NCBI RefSeq assembly: GCF_005144745.1
Contig: NZ_SWKK01000004.1
Coordinates: 434,001 to 498,000 of the forward strand
DNA length: 64,000 bases
Reading direction: 5' to 3'
Source of the DNA: Flavobacterium sp. ASW18X
Lineage (GTDB): Bacteria; Bacteroidota; Bacteroidia; Flavobacteriales; Flavobacteriaceae
Both the position numbers and the translations under genes were made by a program. The stretch's first letter is position 1, and the number at the start of each line of letters is the position of its first letter. This document shows, in pieces, positions 17,844-27,468 of the stretch. The notes beneath the pieces are model-generated. The model saw only the letters and a list, made by a program, of their open reading frames with translations, ran no database searches and had not been told where the DNA came from.

Positions 17844-18947
17844 TTAGTTGTTAATTAATCTGAACTCTGTTCTTCTGTTAGCAGCGTGCTCTCTTTCTGT
17901 ACAAGAAACGCCATCTGCACATCTGTTCTTTAATCTCTTTTCTCCGTAACCATTAGCTACTAATAAACTAGAGTTAACACCTTTAGAAATTAAGTAATCT
18001 GCAACAGCTTTTGCTCTTCTATCAGACAAATCTTGGTTAGAAGTTGCAGAACCTCTAGCATCTGTGTGAGAAGCAATTTCTAATTTAACTCCTGGGTTTT
18101 GAGACAAAACTGGCATTAATCTAGAATCTATAATTCTTTTAGCTTCTGCAGTTAAAGTAGCACTACCTAAGTTCCAGTTAATTGGTAAAGCTTGGTATTC
18201 TACCAAAGAACATTCAACCTCTTTCCAAGAAGTTAAACCACCTTTAGATTGTAATACTTCTTTAGTTACTGTTTTAGTTACCGCTGGAATAACCTCTTCT
18301 ACCGTATAAGCATCCTTATCTAAAACCGTTTTAGTAATTGTAGTGTACTCTGCTGGAATCACTTCTTCTACAACTTTGGCTGGCTCTAACATAACTCTTT
18401 TTGTATAGCTAGCATTCTTAGCAGAACCACTAATTCTTTCAAAGCTTGCATCGTTAGATAATACCTGAGTACTTACCGTAGTAAACTCTGCAGGATATCC
18501 TTTATAACACCAATAACGGCAATCATCAGGGTTACCAGAAGCACAATCAGGAGCAGGAGAACCAAGTTCCCATTGTGCGTAAGCCGGCTTAATCTCTACA
18601 GTTTCTGAACTAGGCGCAAAGCTAGCAGGAATAACTTTTAAAGAACTCCCAGCTTCCTTAGAAACATAAGAAACTGTTTCTGTACCCCATTTTGCTGGTA
18701 CAACTACTAATTTCTTCCCTTCTTCTTTTACTAAAACACGTTCGGTAACTGTTTTGTAGGTTGCTGGTACTGTTTTTAGCACTTTATAAGCAGGCTTAAC
18801 GGTTACTGTTACAGTCTCATTGGTATACACATCTGGTGTGGTACATCTTACGTAACATTTACCTGGCTCTGGATTTGCTGGTAAATCCTGTGCTTGAGCA
18901 AAAGCAACAACTGCAAAAAATGCAGCGAAAGACAAAACTTTTTTCAT
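17844..18947 (-). CDS. OmpA family outer-membrane protein with repeated N-terminal motif
   Basis: A 367-residue exported protein: signal peptide ending AFAQAQ, a 220-residue N-terminal region, and a C-terminal OmpA peptidoglycan-binding domain (IASHTDARGSATSNQDLSDRRA, then AANRRTEFRLI). The N-terminal region is built from at least six short units of the form (V/I/Y)PAxxxT(V)xxxVL, such as VPATYKTVTERVLV, IPAEYTTITKTVL and IPAVTKTVTKEVL. Four cysteines lie in CYVRC, CASGNPDDC and RYWCYKG. The OmpA domain should anchor the protein to the cell wall; the role of the repeats is unknown. The upstream leader of nearly 190 bases is AT-rich. Confidence 0.9.
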   Translation of the reverse strand: MKKVLSFAAFFAVVAFAQAQDLPANPEPGKCYVRCTTPDVYTNETVTVTVKPAYKVLKTVPATYKTVTERVLVKEEGKKLVVVPAKWGTETVSYVSKEAGSSLKVIPASFAPSSETVEIKPAYAQWELGSPAPDCASGNPDDCRYWCYKGYPAEFTTVSTQVLSNDASFERISGSAKNASYTKRVMLEPAKVVEEVIPAEYTTITKTVLDKDAYTVEEVIPAVTKTVTKEVLQSKGGLTSWKEVECSLVEYQALPINWNLGSATLTAEAKRIIDSRLMPVLSQNPGVKLEIASHTDARGSATSNQDLSDRRAKAVADYLISKGVNSSLLVANGYGEKRLKNRCADGVSCTEREHAANRRTEFRLINN

Positions 18948-19136
18948 AATTTGTTAGTGTTTGTTAAATTAATTTTAAACTATTGAAATTTCGATTTGTA
19001 AGTAAGAAACCATTATCTTAAAAAAGTCACAATTTTTGATAAATTTTTAACAAATGTAAGAAAAGTGTTACGAATAATTAAAATTTAGAAGCGATATAAT
19101 CACTTGTTTTTCAAGAAGTTTAAATTATAAGATACG

Positions 19137-19439
19137 ATGATAGAAATCATAACTAAAAATGAAAGAAATTATCAATTTTTCGTTAAATCCCACTCAGGAG
19201 AAGTCCTTTTTACTAGTAAAATCTTTGATGATAAAAATGAAATACAACAAAATTTGAAAGAATTTAAATACAACACAAACGAACGTCAAATAGAACGTAA
19301 AATTATGCCAAACGGTAAATTTCAATTTCAATTTCAATCTACTCAAGGCAAAATTTTAGGAACGAGTAATCCATACCTGTCTGAAGCAGGCATGGAAAAT
19401 GGAATTAAAAACTTTAAAGAAGCTTTACAAAAGGCCTAG
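19137..19439 (+). CDS. YegP family protein (DUF1508)
   Basis: A 100-residue protein made of two tandem DUF1508 units: [20 protein letters not shown] and [20 protein letters not shown], each about 48 residues. Members are small cytoplasmic alpha/beta proteins of unknown function. Its stop codon and that of the convergent threonine aldolase share the four-base palindrome CTAG. Confidence 0.88.
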   Translation: MIEIITKNERNYQFFVKSHSGEVLFTSKIFDDKNEIQQNLKEFKYNTNERQIERKIMPNGKFQFQFQSTQGKILGTSNPYLSEAGMENGIKNFKEALQKA

Positions 19440-20458
19440 ATTGTTTTTAAAATGGCTAAAGTAATAGTATGCATTTCTACCGTATAATCCATATGCGTAA
19501 CCATACGTAATTTACCTTGCCCCATACCTATAATACTTATATTATTTTCTTTAAGCTTAGCCAAAAAATCTGCTTCTGACATGGTGTGGGTATCAATTTC
19601 AAAAATTACAATATTAGTCTCTACTGGCTCCACTTTTTTTACCACTTTTAAAGCGTTTAACGCTTCACCCAATTCTTTAGCTCGTTTATGGTCATCTGCA
19701 AGGCGTTCTATATGATTATCTATAGCGTAAATACCTGCAGCAGCTAAAAATCCTGCTTGACGCATACCACCACCAAATATTTTACGAATACGCAATGCCT
19801 TCAGCATGGCCTCTTCTGTACCTACTAAAACAGAACCCACGGGGCAACCCAACCCTTTACTTAAGCAAACACTAATGGTATCAAATAAAGCACCGTATTG
19901 TTCTGGAGTTTCCTTTTTTGCAACCAAGGCATTCCACAAACGAGCTCCATCTAAATGATATCCCAAATTATGCTTCTGAGTAACTGCTTTAATTCTTGTT
20001 AATTCTTCAAAGTCCCAACAAGCTCCACCTCCCTTATTAGTAGTATTCTCTATGGCAACCAAACGTGTTAATGGACTGTGGTAAAAATCTGGTGGATTGA
20101 TTGCGGCTTCCACTTGTTCTGCAGTCATCATACCGCGATGGCCGTCTACCAATTTACAAGAGGCGCCGCTATTAAAGCTCACACCGCCACCCTCATAATT
20201 AAAAATATGCGCATATTTATCACAAATAACTTGGTCTCCCGGTTGGGTGTGTATTTTAATTGCGGTTTGGTTAGCCATGGTTCCACTTGGAAAATACAAG
20301 GCTGCTTCCATTCCAAAAAGCTGTGCAACCTTAGCTTCTAAAGCGTTGATGGTAGGGTCATTTTTAAAAACATCATCTCCTACATCTGCATGGGTCATTG
20401 CATACATCATCTCAGCGGTAGGCTTAGTTACTGTATCACTGATTAAATTTATTTCCAT
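19436..20458 (-). CDS. Threonine aldolase family protein (low-specificity L-threonine aldolase)
   Basis: A 340-residue PLP enzyme that splits L-threonine or L-allo-threonine into glycine and acetaldehyde. Seen: [17 protein letters not shown] at the N-terminus, the conserved [19 protein letters not shown] (PLP-binding Asp), and the Schiff-base lysine in [16 protein letters not shown] start it at the ATG at 20458, since the longer reading begins with TTG. It lies eight bases after the metalloprotease gene on the same strand. Confidence 0.92.
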   Translation of the reverse strand: MEINLISDTVTKPTAEMMYAMTHADVGDDVFKNDPTINALEAKVAQLFGMEAALYFPSGTMANQTAIKIHTQPGDQVICDKYAHIFNYEGGGVSFNSGASCKLVDGHRGMMTAEQVEAAINPPDFYHSPLTRLVAIENTTNKGGGACWDFEELTRIKAVTQKHNLGYHLDGARLWNALVAKKETPEQYGALFDTISVCLSKGLGCPVGSVLVGTEEAMLKALRIRKIFGGGMRQAGFLAAAGIYAIDNHIERLADDHKRAKELGEALNALKVVKKVEPVETNIVIFEIDTHTMSEADFLAKLKENNISIIGMGQGKLRMVTHMDYTVEMHTITLAILKTI

Positions 20459-20466
20459 AACTCGTA

Positions 20467-22872
20467 TTAATTCATACAATCCATCCCTATAGGTGAACCA
20501 TCAGGAATTTTAGGGGCATTAAATTCGTTTTTATAGGTATCTGGGTTAGCCATAAATTGGTCTATCTCATTAACTATTAGCTCATCCATTTTATTACTAG
20601 TTTTTCCAGATAATGTTTTCTTAAGCTCCCTAAGATTAGAAATGACTACTGCCTTAACTTGTGGATAGGTTTGCTCAGAAGCTCCCAATTTCATAATTGC
20701 CTTTAAAGTTGCATTATTGATTACAAACTGTACCTCTTGTAAATACCCATTCTTAACTTTTCTGGTAATCGTTTTAGCTACAAGCATGTTCAACACCTCT
20801 TCCAATCCAATTTGGTTCTCATCAATAGCTTTTTGCTGTACCAAACGATTGGCACGTTCTGGATGCAATAATAGCGAAAGACTCATGTCTGCTGCAGTTT
20901 CGGCAGCTCCGTAAGCATCAAAACCAACGCCATTTTTACTTTTAAAAGATTCCCTAGAACGGTTGTAACCTATACTTCGTGGACCAAATAAACCTAATTT
21001 TTCTGCTGGTATAGCTAATTCTTCTGCGCTCAAAGTTGTCAGTACAGCTGTAAGTGCTTTTTCTTGTTGTGTTTTGGCTACTGATTTAACCGATGCCTGA
21101 TTATCGCCTTTCACTCTGTAACTGTAATCTACTCCTCCTACTTGTTTCACAGCAGCTTCGGTTTGGTATCTATGTAGAAAATAGAGCGGTACAAAAACAT
21201 CTTCCAATATTGAGTATGGCTCTCCAGTTTTAATATTATCCTCCGAAAAATTTGAGATGGCTTGTTTTCTAACAGTCAGTAGTCTGCTTAACTCTTCTGG
21301 AATATCAGTACCATTATCCCACAAATGCGCATCTCCACTAGCACTACCTGTTGGTCTCGCATCTTGATCCGATAAATAGCGTAAGCCTTTATCTGTCGCA
21401 TCTTCAAGAATTTTGTTTAGTGCAGCACCTTCGTCTGTTCCTTTAGGAAAATCACTATAAGAATAGGCTACGGTAACCTTGTCCCATTCCCCTATTCCTG
21501 TGGCATACGCATTACTAAAATCCATTTGACCATTTTTAAATTCTAAATACGGATGTGGATAATCCATGACCGATGCTCGGTTATTGGTACTCGCAGCAAA
21601 ATTGTGTGCAAAACCCAACGTATGTCCAATTTCATGTGCGGATAACTGTCTTATACGCGCAATGGCCATTTGCAACATTGGCTCACTATTGGTGTCACTT
21701 TCTTTAAAGGGTTGATTCATTAGCGCTTGTGCGATTAAAAAGTCTTGGCGAATACGTAAACTACCCAAACTTACATGCCCTTTTATAATTTCTCCTGTAC
21801 GTGGATCACGTACACTAGCGCCATAACTCCATCCTCTTGTAGAGCGGTGCACCCATTGTATCACATTATACCGAACATCCATAGGGTCAGCATCATCTGG
21901 CAACATTTTGACCTGAAATGCATTTTTGTATCCTATAGCTTCGAAAGCTTGGTTCCACCAACGCCCGCCTTCTAAAAGTGCAGAACGAACAGGTTCTGGC
22001 GTACCATTATCTAAGTAATAAATTATAGGCTCCACAGCTTCACTCATTGCTGCTTCTGGATTTTTCTTTTCTAACCTATGTCTAGGAATGTATCGTTTTA
22101 CTAAAGATTCTTCCACAGGTGTAGCATAATCATAGAAAGTAAAAGGATAAGAACCACTTCTTGGGTCAAATTTTCTCAGCTCAAACCCAGGTTCTGGTAA
22201 TTTTATAAAGGAATGGTGTTGTGCAACAGTTACCAAATCAGGATTCGGCGCAACAGAACGTATTAAGTTCCCTTTTGCCTTGCCTGCAAAGGTTAGTAGC
22301 ACATCAAACTCAATATTTTCAGGAAAAGCCTTGGTTCTTTCTAATGCAAAAGCACTTTTGCTTTTATCTAGCTTATACGTGCCCTGTCCTCTATTTTGTA
22401 AACGGTCTGCAACTCCATGCGCATCTTGCATCAAAAAGTCGGTCACGTCTATTAAATAAGTTCCTTTAAGCTCTTCTATGATGGGAAACCCAAATAAAAC
22501 CGATTTAGCAAAAGCTTGTTCTACAGACCTTTTTTCTAGAAGGTTTGAAGTATTGGCTCTGTACGTTAGATTTGGCTGTACTAATAATAACTTATTACCT
22601 GCTTTTTTAAAATGTACTACTTGTTCATTCCCTAATTGGCCCCTATCTAATCCTATATCATTATGCCCTACACCACTACTTAGAGAGTAAACATATAAGA
22701 AGTCTTGATTCAGTTTTTCTACTGCAATGAAAACTTTGTCTTTTTCATCATCATAATAAAAATCAAAATAGCCGTTGAATTTTTGGTAATCTGCGGTTGT
22801 TTTAAAGCTTTGTGCGGCACTTACCTTACATAAGAGTACCGCTACTAAAAGTAAATGGAATGTTTTTTGCAT
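20467..22872 (-). CDS. Zinc-dependent metalloprotease (DUF5117/DUF4953 type)
   Basis: An 801-residue exported protease. Signal peptide ([16 protein letters not shown]), then an N-terminal DUF5117-like region ([27 protein letters not shown]), a metzincin-like zinc site [13 protein letters not shown] and a downstream Met-turn candidate ([10 protein letters not shown]). DUF4953-like sequence follows. The architecture is widespread in Bacteroidota; substrates are unknown. Just upstream of threonine aldolase on the same strand, so possibly cotranscribed. Confidence 0.9.
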   Translation of the reverse strand: MQKTFHLLLVAVLLCKVSAAQSFKTTADYQKFNGYFDFYYDDEKDKVFIAVEKLNQDFLYVYSLSSGVGHNDIGLDRGQLGNEQVVHFKKAGNKLLLVQPNLTYRANTSNLLEKRSVEQAFAKSVLFGFPIIEELKGTYLIDVTDFLMQDAHGVADRLQNRGQGTYKLDKSKSAFALERTKAFPENIEFDVLLTFAGKAKGNLIRSVAPNPDLVTVAQHHSFIKLPEPGFELRKFDPRSGSYPFTFYDYATPVEESLVKRYIPRHRLEKKNPEAAMSEAVEPIIYYLDNGTPEPVRSALLEGGRWWNQAFEAIGYKNAFQVKMLPDDADPMDVRYNVIQWVHRSTRGWSYGASVRDPRTGEIIKGHVSLGSLRIRQDFLIAQALMNQPFKESDTNSEPMLQMAIARIRQLSAHEIGHTLGFAHNFAASTNNRASVMDYPHPYLEFKNGQMDFSNAYATGIGEWDKVTVAYSYSDFPKGTDEGAALNKILEDATDKGLRYLSDQDARPTGSASGDAHLWDNGTDIPEELSRLLTVRKQAISNFSEDNIKTGEPYSILEDVFVPLYFLHRYQTEAAVKQVGGVDYSYRVKGDNQASVKSVAKTQQEKALTAVLTTLSAEELAIPAEKLGLFGPRSIGYNRSRESFKSKNGVGFDAYGAAETAADMSLSLLLHPERANRLVQQKAIDENQIGLEEVLNMLVAKTITRKVKNGYLQEVQFVINNATLKAIMKLGASEQTYPQVKAVVISNLRELKKTLSGKTSNKMDELIVNEIDQFMANPDTYKNEFNAPKIPDGSPIGMDCMN

Positions 22873-22910
22873 GGAGTTAGTTATTTGGATTTCTAAAATT
22901 AGGCAAATTG

Positions 22911-22940
22911 TTGTACAGCCACAATGAAACGCTATTTTTG
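22911..22940 (+). promoter_or_regulatory. Promoter of prfB
   Basis: TTG at 22911-22913, a 19-base spacer, then TATTTTTG at 22933-22940: a full match to the Bacteroidota promoter pattern, 18 bases before the ATG. Confidence 0.65.
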
Positions 22941-22958
22941 CGCTAAATAAATATAAGT

Positions 22959-24060
22959 ATGATAACTACAGATCAGCAAAAAGATCTTATTGAGCGCCTT
23001 GGTGCGTTAAGGAGGTATCTTTGACATTGATGCCAAACTTATTGAAATAGAGAATGAGGAAGAAAAAACCTTAGAACCTACATTTTGGGATAACCCACAA
23101 GAAGCTCAAAAACAAATGCAAGCTTTAAAATCCAAAAAAAAGTGGGTGGAAGAATACCGTGAGGGAGAAACCTTAGTAGGCGATTTAGAAGTATTGCTAG
23201 AATTTTTTCAAGCGGGTGAAGTTGATGCTAAAGAAGTAGAATCCAAGTTTGAGCAAAGCAAAGCTTTAATAGAAAAATTAGAGTTTAAAAATATGCTTTC
23301 TGATGAAGGTGATGAGCTTACAGCAGTACTGCAAATAACTGCTGGCGCCGGGGGTACAGAAAGTTGTGATTGGGCCAGCATGCTCATGCGTATGTATATG
23401 ATGTGGGTAGAGAAAAATGGCTATAAAGTAAAAGAACTCAATTATCAAGAAGGTGATGTCGCGGGTATTAAAACGGTAACCCTAGAAATAGAAGGCGAGT
23501 TTGCTTTTGGATGGTTAAAAGGAGAAAATGGTGTACATAGACTCGTACGTATATCTCCGTTTGATAGTAATGCAAAAAGGCATACATCTTTTGCTAGCGT
23601 ATATGTATATCCTTTAGTAGATGATACTATAGAAATAGAAGTTAACCCATCAGAAATTGAAATTACTACAGCACGTTCTAGTGGTGCTGGGGGGCAAAAT
23701 GTTAACAAAGTAGAAACTAAAGTACAATTAGTACACAAACCTACTGGCATACAAATATCTTGTTCTAATTCTAGATCGCAGCATGATAATAGAGCTACCG
23801 CTTTAAAAATGCTTAAATCACAGTTGTATGAGATTGAATTAAGAAAGAAGCAAGAAGCAAGAGAAGAAATTGAATCTTCTAAAATGAAGATTGAATGGGG
23901 CTCCCAAATTCGGAATTATGTAATGCATCCTTATAAGTTGGTAAAAGATGTAAGAACTAGTGAAGAGACTGGTAATGTGGATGCTGTGATGAATGGTGAT
24001 ATAGATGCCTTTTTAAAATCGTACCTTATGATGATGGGGCAAAAAGAAAATGATGCCTAG
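22959..24060 (+). CDS. prfB: Peptide chain release factor 2, expressed by programmed +1 frameshift
   Basis: RF2 (366 residues after frameshifting) releases peptides at UGA and UAA. The gene starts at the ATG at 22959; codons 1-21 run in frame to a TGA at 23022-23024, and skipping the T at 23022 continues in the +1 frame to 24060 (345 more residues). The site has the classical layout AGGAGG-TAT-CTT-TGA-C. The catalytic loop is [14 protein letters not shown] (GGQ) and the RF2-specific recognition motif is [13 protein letters not shown] (SPF). As in other bacteria, RF2 scarcity should raise frameshifting, making the gene self-regulating. Confidence 0.96.
23010..23025 (+). promoter_or_regulatory. 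RF2 programmed +1 frameshift site
   Basis: An internal Shine-Dalgarno-like AGGAGG (23010-23015), three-base spacer TAT, slippery CTT (23019-23021) and in-frame TGA followed by C (23022-23025). Same spacing as in Escherichia coli prfB. Confidence 0.93.
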
Positions 24061-24135
24061 TTAACAAAACCTTAAAGAACTCCTAGGGCTTTACCAATTA
24101 ACAAAGCTTTAGTAAATGTAACATAACACGAACGT

Positions 24136-24143
24136 TAAATTTG
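24136..24143 (+). promoter_or_regulatory. Candidate -7 element for the small secreted protein/barrel operon
   Basis: TAAATTTG matches TAnnTTTG, 14 bases before the ATG at 24158. No -33 TTG at the preferred spacing. Confidence 0.45.
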
Positions 24144-24157
24144 AAAATTCCGTACAA

Positions 24158-24619
24158 ATGAAAACGCTTATAAGAAAGACTTTACTACTTTTTTTAATGG
24201 CCGTTGGCTTCCAAAGCTACGCTCAATATGGCTATGGTAATAGATATGGTTCTGGTTATGGAGGTAGAAGCAGTATTCCGCAAGCACAAACCCCAGAAAA
24301 AGAACCAGAGAAGTTGACCGCGGAACAAGTGGTAGACCAACAAATGCCCCAGATTAAAGAGACTATGGGTTTAGACCCGTTTGAAGAGGCAGTGGTAAGA
24401 ACATCTTTTGTAAAAGCAGTTCAAAAACGTATGGAACTCCAAATTTTGAAACTAGAACCTCAAAAAATGAGGGAAGAATTTGAAAAAATTCAAAAGGAGC
24501 AAGATGAGGAATTAAAAGCGGCTTTACCCCAAGAAAAATACGAGGTGTATTTAAGTATGAGGGAAAATCCGTCCAAAACTAAACGAAAACAACGCAAAAA
24601 AAAGAAAACCAAAACCTAG
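24158..24619 (+). CDS. Small secreted helical protein with basic tail
   Basis: I do not recognise a named family. The 153 residues comprise a signal peptide (LLLFLMAVGFQSYAQ), a short Gly/Tyr-rich segment (YGYGNRYGSGYGG), and a charged, probably helical region from about residue 50 (LTAEQVVDQQMPQIKE to EEFEKIQKEQDEEL), ending in a lysine-rich tail. The helical part recalls Spy/CpxP-type periplasmic proteins in style, but no LTxxQ pair is clear. One base separates it from the beta-barrel gene, which implies a joint function at the outer membrane. Confidence 0.65.
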   Translation: MKTLIRKTLLLFLMAVGFQSYAQYGYGNRYGSGYGGRSSIPQAQTPEKEPEKLTAEQVVDQQMPQIKETMGLDPFEEAVVRTSFVKAVQKRMELQILKLEPQKMREEFEKIQKEQDEELKAALPQEKYEVYLSMRENPSKTKRKQRKKKKTKT

Positions 24620-24620
24620 T

Positions 24621-27101
24621 ATGAAGAAACTGTTCCTATCGCTTTTTATTTTAAGCAGTTTATTGACCCAAGCCCAAAGACCAACCAACAAATCCATAAC
24701 CTTAACAGGAACAGTAATAGATAAAGATTCTGGCCAACCGCTAGAATTTGCTACTATTGTAGTACAATCCGCAGAAGATTCAAATTCTGTAACAGGTGGT
24801 ATTACAGACTTAGATGGTAAATTTAATGTAGCTATAGACCCCGGTAATTACCATATTAAGTTCGAATATATTTCGTACAAATCCGTAACACTTAACAACC
24901 AAAACATAACTAGCTCCAAAGACTTTGGTAAAATTGGACTTACGCTAGATGTAAATCAGTTAGAAGCTGTAGAAGTTGTCGGTGAAAAAACTACTGTAGA
25001 AGTAAGATTAGATAAGAAAATCTATAACGTAGGTAAAGACTTAACTAATAGCGGAGCTACTATAACAGATGCACTTAATAACATCCCCTCTGTAGATGTA
25101 GATGTAGAAGGCGCAATAAGTTTACGGGGTAATGAAAATGTACGTATTTTAATTAATGGCAAACCATCTGCACTGGCGGGTTTTGGCTCTAGTGAGGCGC
25201 TACAACAATTACCTGCAGATGCCATAGAAAAGGTAGAAGTTATTACCAGTCCTTCTGCCCGTTATGATGCAGAAGGAACTGCCGGAATTTTAAACATTGT
25301 TCTTAAAAGAGAAAAAACATTGGGTTTTAACGGCTCTGCAAATGTGTTTATTGGGCATCCTACCAATTCTGGAGCTACCATAAACGGAAATCTTAGAACA
25401 GATAAATTAAACATTTTTAGCACATTGGGATACCGTTACAGAGATGCTCCTGGTAATGCTTTTTATGATAACACCTACACTTCTGGTAGTTTTGACCGTA
25501 TTATAGAAGACCGAGAATACAATAGACTTAATAAAAATTTTAATGCCAATTTAGGTGCGGAATATTTTATAAACGACAAATCTTCTTTAACCACCGCCCT
25601 ATTCTATCGCCGGTCTGATGGTAACGACCTCACAGAAAATACCAATCAACGTTTTAACCTGGGAACTAAAGAAAACGAAACTTTTAGAGAAGAAGATGAA
25701 GAAGAAGAGAGCGATACCTACCAAGTCTCAGTAAATTATGTAAACCGGTTTAATGAAGACGGCCATAAGTTAACGGCAGACTTTCAATATTCTAGAGACA
25801 ACCAAACTACCGTTTCTAGGATTGAAGAAAATGAAACCTTACCTAACGATGCTTTGATTGCCTTAGAAAATGTATTAGAAGAAGAGACCGAAAACGAGTA
25901 TCTAATACAGGCAGATTATGTTTTACCCATGGGAGACGCACAATTTGAGGCTGGATTTAGAAGCACTTTAAAACAAGAAATAACCGATTATCAATTGGAT
26001 TCATTAGACCAAGCTAGAAATCAGTTTGTTATTAATGAAAACCTTACGAACGAATTTACGTATGATGAAAATGTACACGCAGTCTATACGCAATATGGGG
26101 ATAAGTTTGGTAAATTTTCTGTTTTAGCCGGTTTACGTTTAGAACATACCCAGCTTAAAGGACAAGTAGATACAGAATTTGACCCAGAGGCACTAGAACA
26201 GGAATTAGGTGTAGATGTAGATGTTAATTTTGACAAGAAGTATCTGGGACTTTTCCCTACACTTAATTTAGTTTATGAAATTACAGATACAGAAAATGTA
26301 TCCATAGGTTACAATCGTAGAATTAATAGACCACGAGGATGGTTCATAAACCCATTCCCATCTAGATCCAGTAGAACTAATATTTTTCAAGGGAATCCAG
26401 ATTTAGACCCTGCCTATTCTAATGCGTTTGATATTGGCTATTTAAAGCGATGGAAAAAACTAACCTTAACAACATCTGTGTATTACCAAAGAGAAACCAA
26501 TTCTTTTGAACGTGTACAAGAATCCACAGGGCAAACCACTACTGATGGTATTGAAATTGTACGGTCTATACCTATTAATTTATCTACAAACAACCGTTAT
26601 GGTGCAGAAGCATCTGTAATGCTTAACCCTGCTAAGTGGATACGACTTACAAGCAGCGTTAACTTTTTTAGATTTGCTACAGAAGGTAGTTTTAATGGTG
26701 TAGATTATGGTGCAGAAAATAATAGTTTCTTTACCCGTTTAGGTTCTAAGGTTAATTTACCAGCTAAAATTAGTTGGCAAACCAATGCTTTCTATTTTGG
26801 ACCAAGACAAAACGCACAAACGGAAACCGAAGGCATTTTCTCTTTGAATATGGCATTTAGTAAAGACATCTTTAAAGATAATGCCACGGTAAGTTTAAAT
26901 GTGAGCGATTTACTAAATAGTAGAAAGCGTAGGTCTTTTACAGAAACGGATTTTTTTACTTCTAACAGTGAATTCCAATGGCGAAGAAGGCAAGTAACGC
27001 TTTCTTTCCTTTACAGATTCAATCAATCTAAAAATGACCGCAATAACAGACAGAATAACAGAGGAGGTGATGGCGATGGAGAGTTTGAAATGGAAGGTTA
27101 A
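24621..27101 (+). CDS. Outer-membrane beta-barrel protein with CarboxypepD_reg-like and plug domains
   Basis: An 826-residue TonB-dependent-receptor-like protein. Signal peptide, then a carboxypeptidase-regulatory-like domain at about 25-110 (ITLTGTVIDKDSGQPLEFAT), a plug at about 120-230 (DALNNIPSVDVDVEGAISLR, SPSARYDAEGTAGILNIVLK), and a barrel to the end. The C-terminus is extended by a hydrophilic Asn/Arg/Gly tail instead of ending on an aromatic strand. This group (OMP_b-brl_3 type) lacks a clear TonB box. Cotranscribed with the small secreted protein; substrate unknown. Confidence 0.87.
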   Translation: MKKLFLSLFILSSLLTQAQRPTNKSITLTGTVIDKDSGQPLEFATIVVQSAEDSNSVTGGITDLDGKFNVAIDPGNYHIKFEYISYKSVTLNNQNITSSKDFGKIGLTLDVNQLEAVEVVGEKTTVEVRLDKKIYNVGKDLTNSGATITDALNNIPSVDVDVEGAISLRGNENVRILINGKPSALAGFGSSEALQQLPADAIEKVEVITSPSARYDAEGTAGILNIVLKREKTLGFNGSANVFIGHPTNSGATINGNLRTDKLNIFSTLGYRYRDAPGNAFYDNTYTSGSFDRIIEDREYNRLNKNFNANLGAEYFINDKSSLTTALFYRRSDGNDLTENTNQRFNLGTKENETFREEDEEEESDTYQVSVNYVNRFNEDGHKLTADFQYSRDNQTTVSRIEENETLPNDALIALENVLEEETENEYLIQADYVLPMGDAQFEAGFRSTLKQEITDYQLDSLDQARNQFVINENLTNEFTYDENVHAVYTQYGDKFGKFSVLAGLRLEHTQLKGQVDTEFDPEALEQELGVDVDVNFDKKYLGLFPTLNLVYEITDTENVSIGYNRRINRPRGWFINPFPSRSSRTNIFQGNPDLDPAYSNAFDIGYLKRWKKLTLTTSVYYQRETNSFERVQESTGQTTTDGIEIVRSIPINLSTNNRYGAEASVMLNPAKWIRLTSSVNFFRFATEGSFNGVDYGAENNSFFTRLGSKVNLPAKISWQTNAFYFGPRQNAQTETEGIFSLNMAFSKDIFKDNATVSLNVSDLLNSRKRRSFTETDFFTSNSEFQWRRRQVTLSFLYRFNQSKNDRNNRQNNRGGDGDGEFEMEG

Positions 27102-27126
27102 TCCATTTTTAAAAAGATAAAAAAAT

Positions 27127-27156
27127 AAAAAAGGAGCGATAAACGCTCCTTTTTTT
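27127..27156. terminator. Bidirectional intrinsic terminator
   Basis: A 12-base stem (AAAAAAGGAGCG / CGCTCCTTTTTT) with an ATAAA loop between the barrel gene and the convergent small membrane protein, whose stop codon overlaps the T run. Confidence 0.85.
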
Positions 27157-27328
27157 ATGCTTTTGATTTAGCTTTTTTAGCCTCTCTTTTCTCTTTCCAG
27201 ATTTCAAGAAGGTTACCACCTAACCAATATGGTATTACGAAAGTCAATAAGAAAATCATTAACCAAAAACCGATTGTTAAAATGGTTAAAAACGCTAAAA
27301 ATCCTAAATATTGGTCAAACTCTACCAT
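27155..27328 (-). CDS. Small membrane protein of unknown function
   Basis: 57 residues from the ATG at 27328; a GTG six codons upstream is also in frame. Two closely packed hydrophobic segments (LGFLAFLTILTIGFWLMIFL and LLTFVIPYWLGGN) are followed by a basic end, EKREAKKAKSKA. No family recognised. It lies divergently upstream of fumC and its stop codon is inside the terminator of the preceding gene. Confidence 0.65.
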   Translation of the reverse strand: MVEFDQYLGFLAFLTILTIGFWLMIFLLTFVIPYWLGGNLLEIWKEKREAKKAKSKA

Positions 27329-27437
27329 GAATATCAATTTGAACACAAAAATACCTATAAAAATTCAAAAATTACAAATGCCTTTTAAAATTTATGTGAA
27401 CTAACAAAAATCAGTTAAAAATAAAGTCCCTAACCGT

Positions 27438-27445
27438 TACCTTTG
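27438..27445 (+). promoter_or_regulatory. Candidate -7 element for fumC
   Basis: TACCTTTG matches TAnnTTTG, 23 bases before the ATG. The -33 region has TTA and no TTG. Confidence 0.5.
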
Positions 27446-27468
27446 TTAACAAACAAAGAATTATCATA

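Noticed and set aside
23022-23024. Premature stop and pseudogene in prfB
   Set aside because: The TGA is part of the classical programmed +1 frameshift site and the frames join correctly across it.
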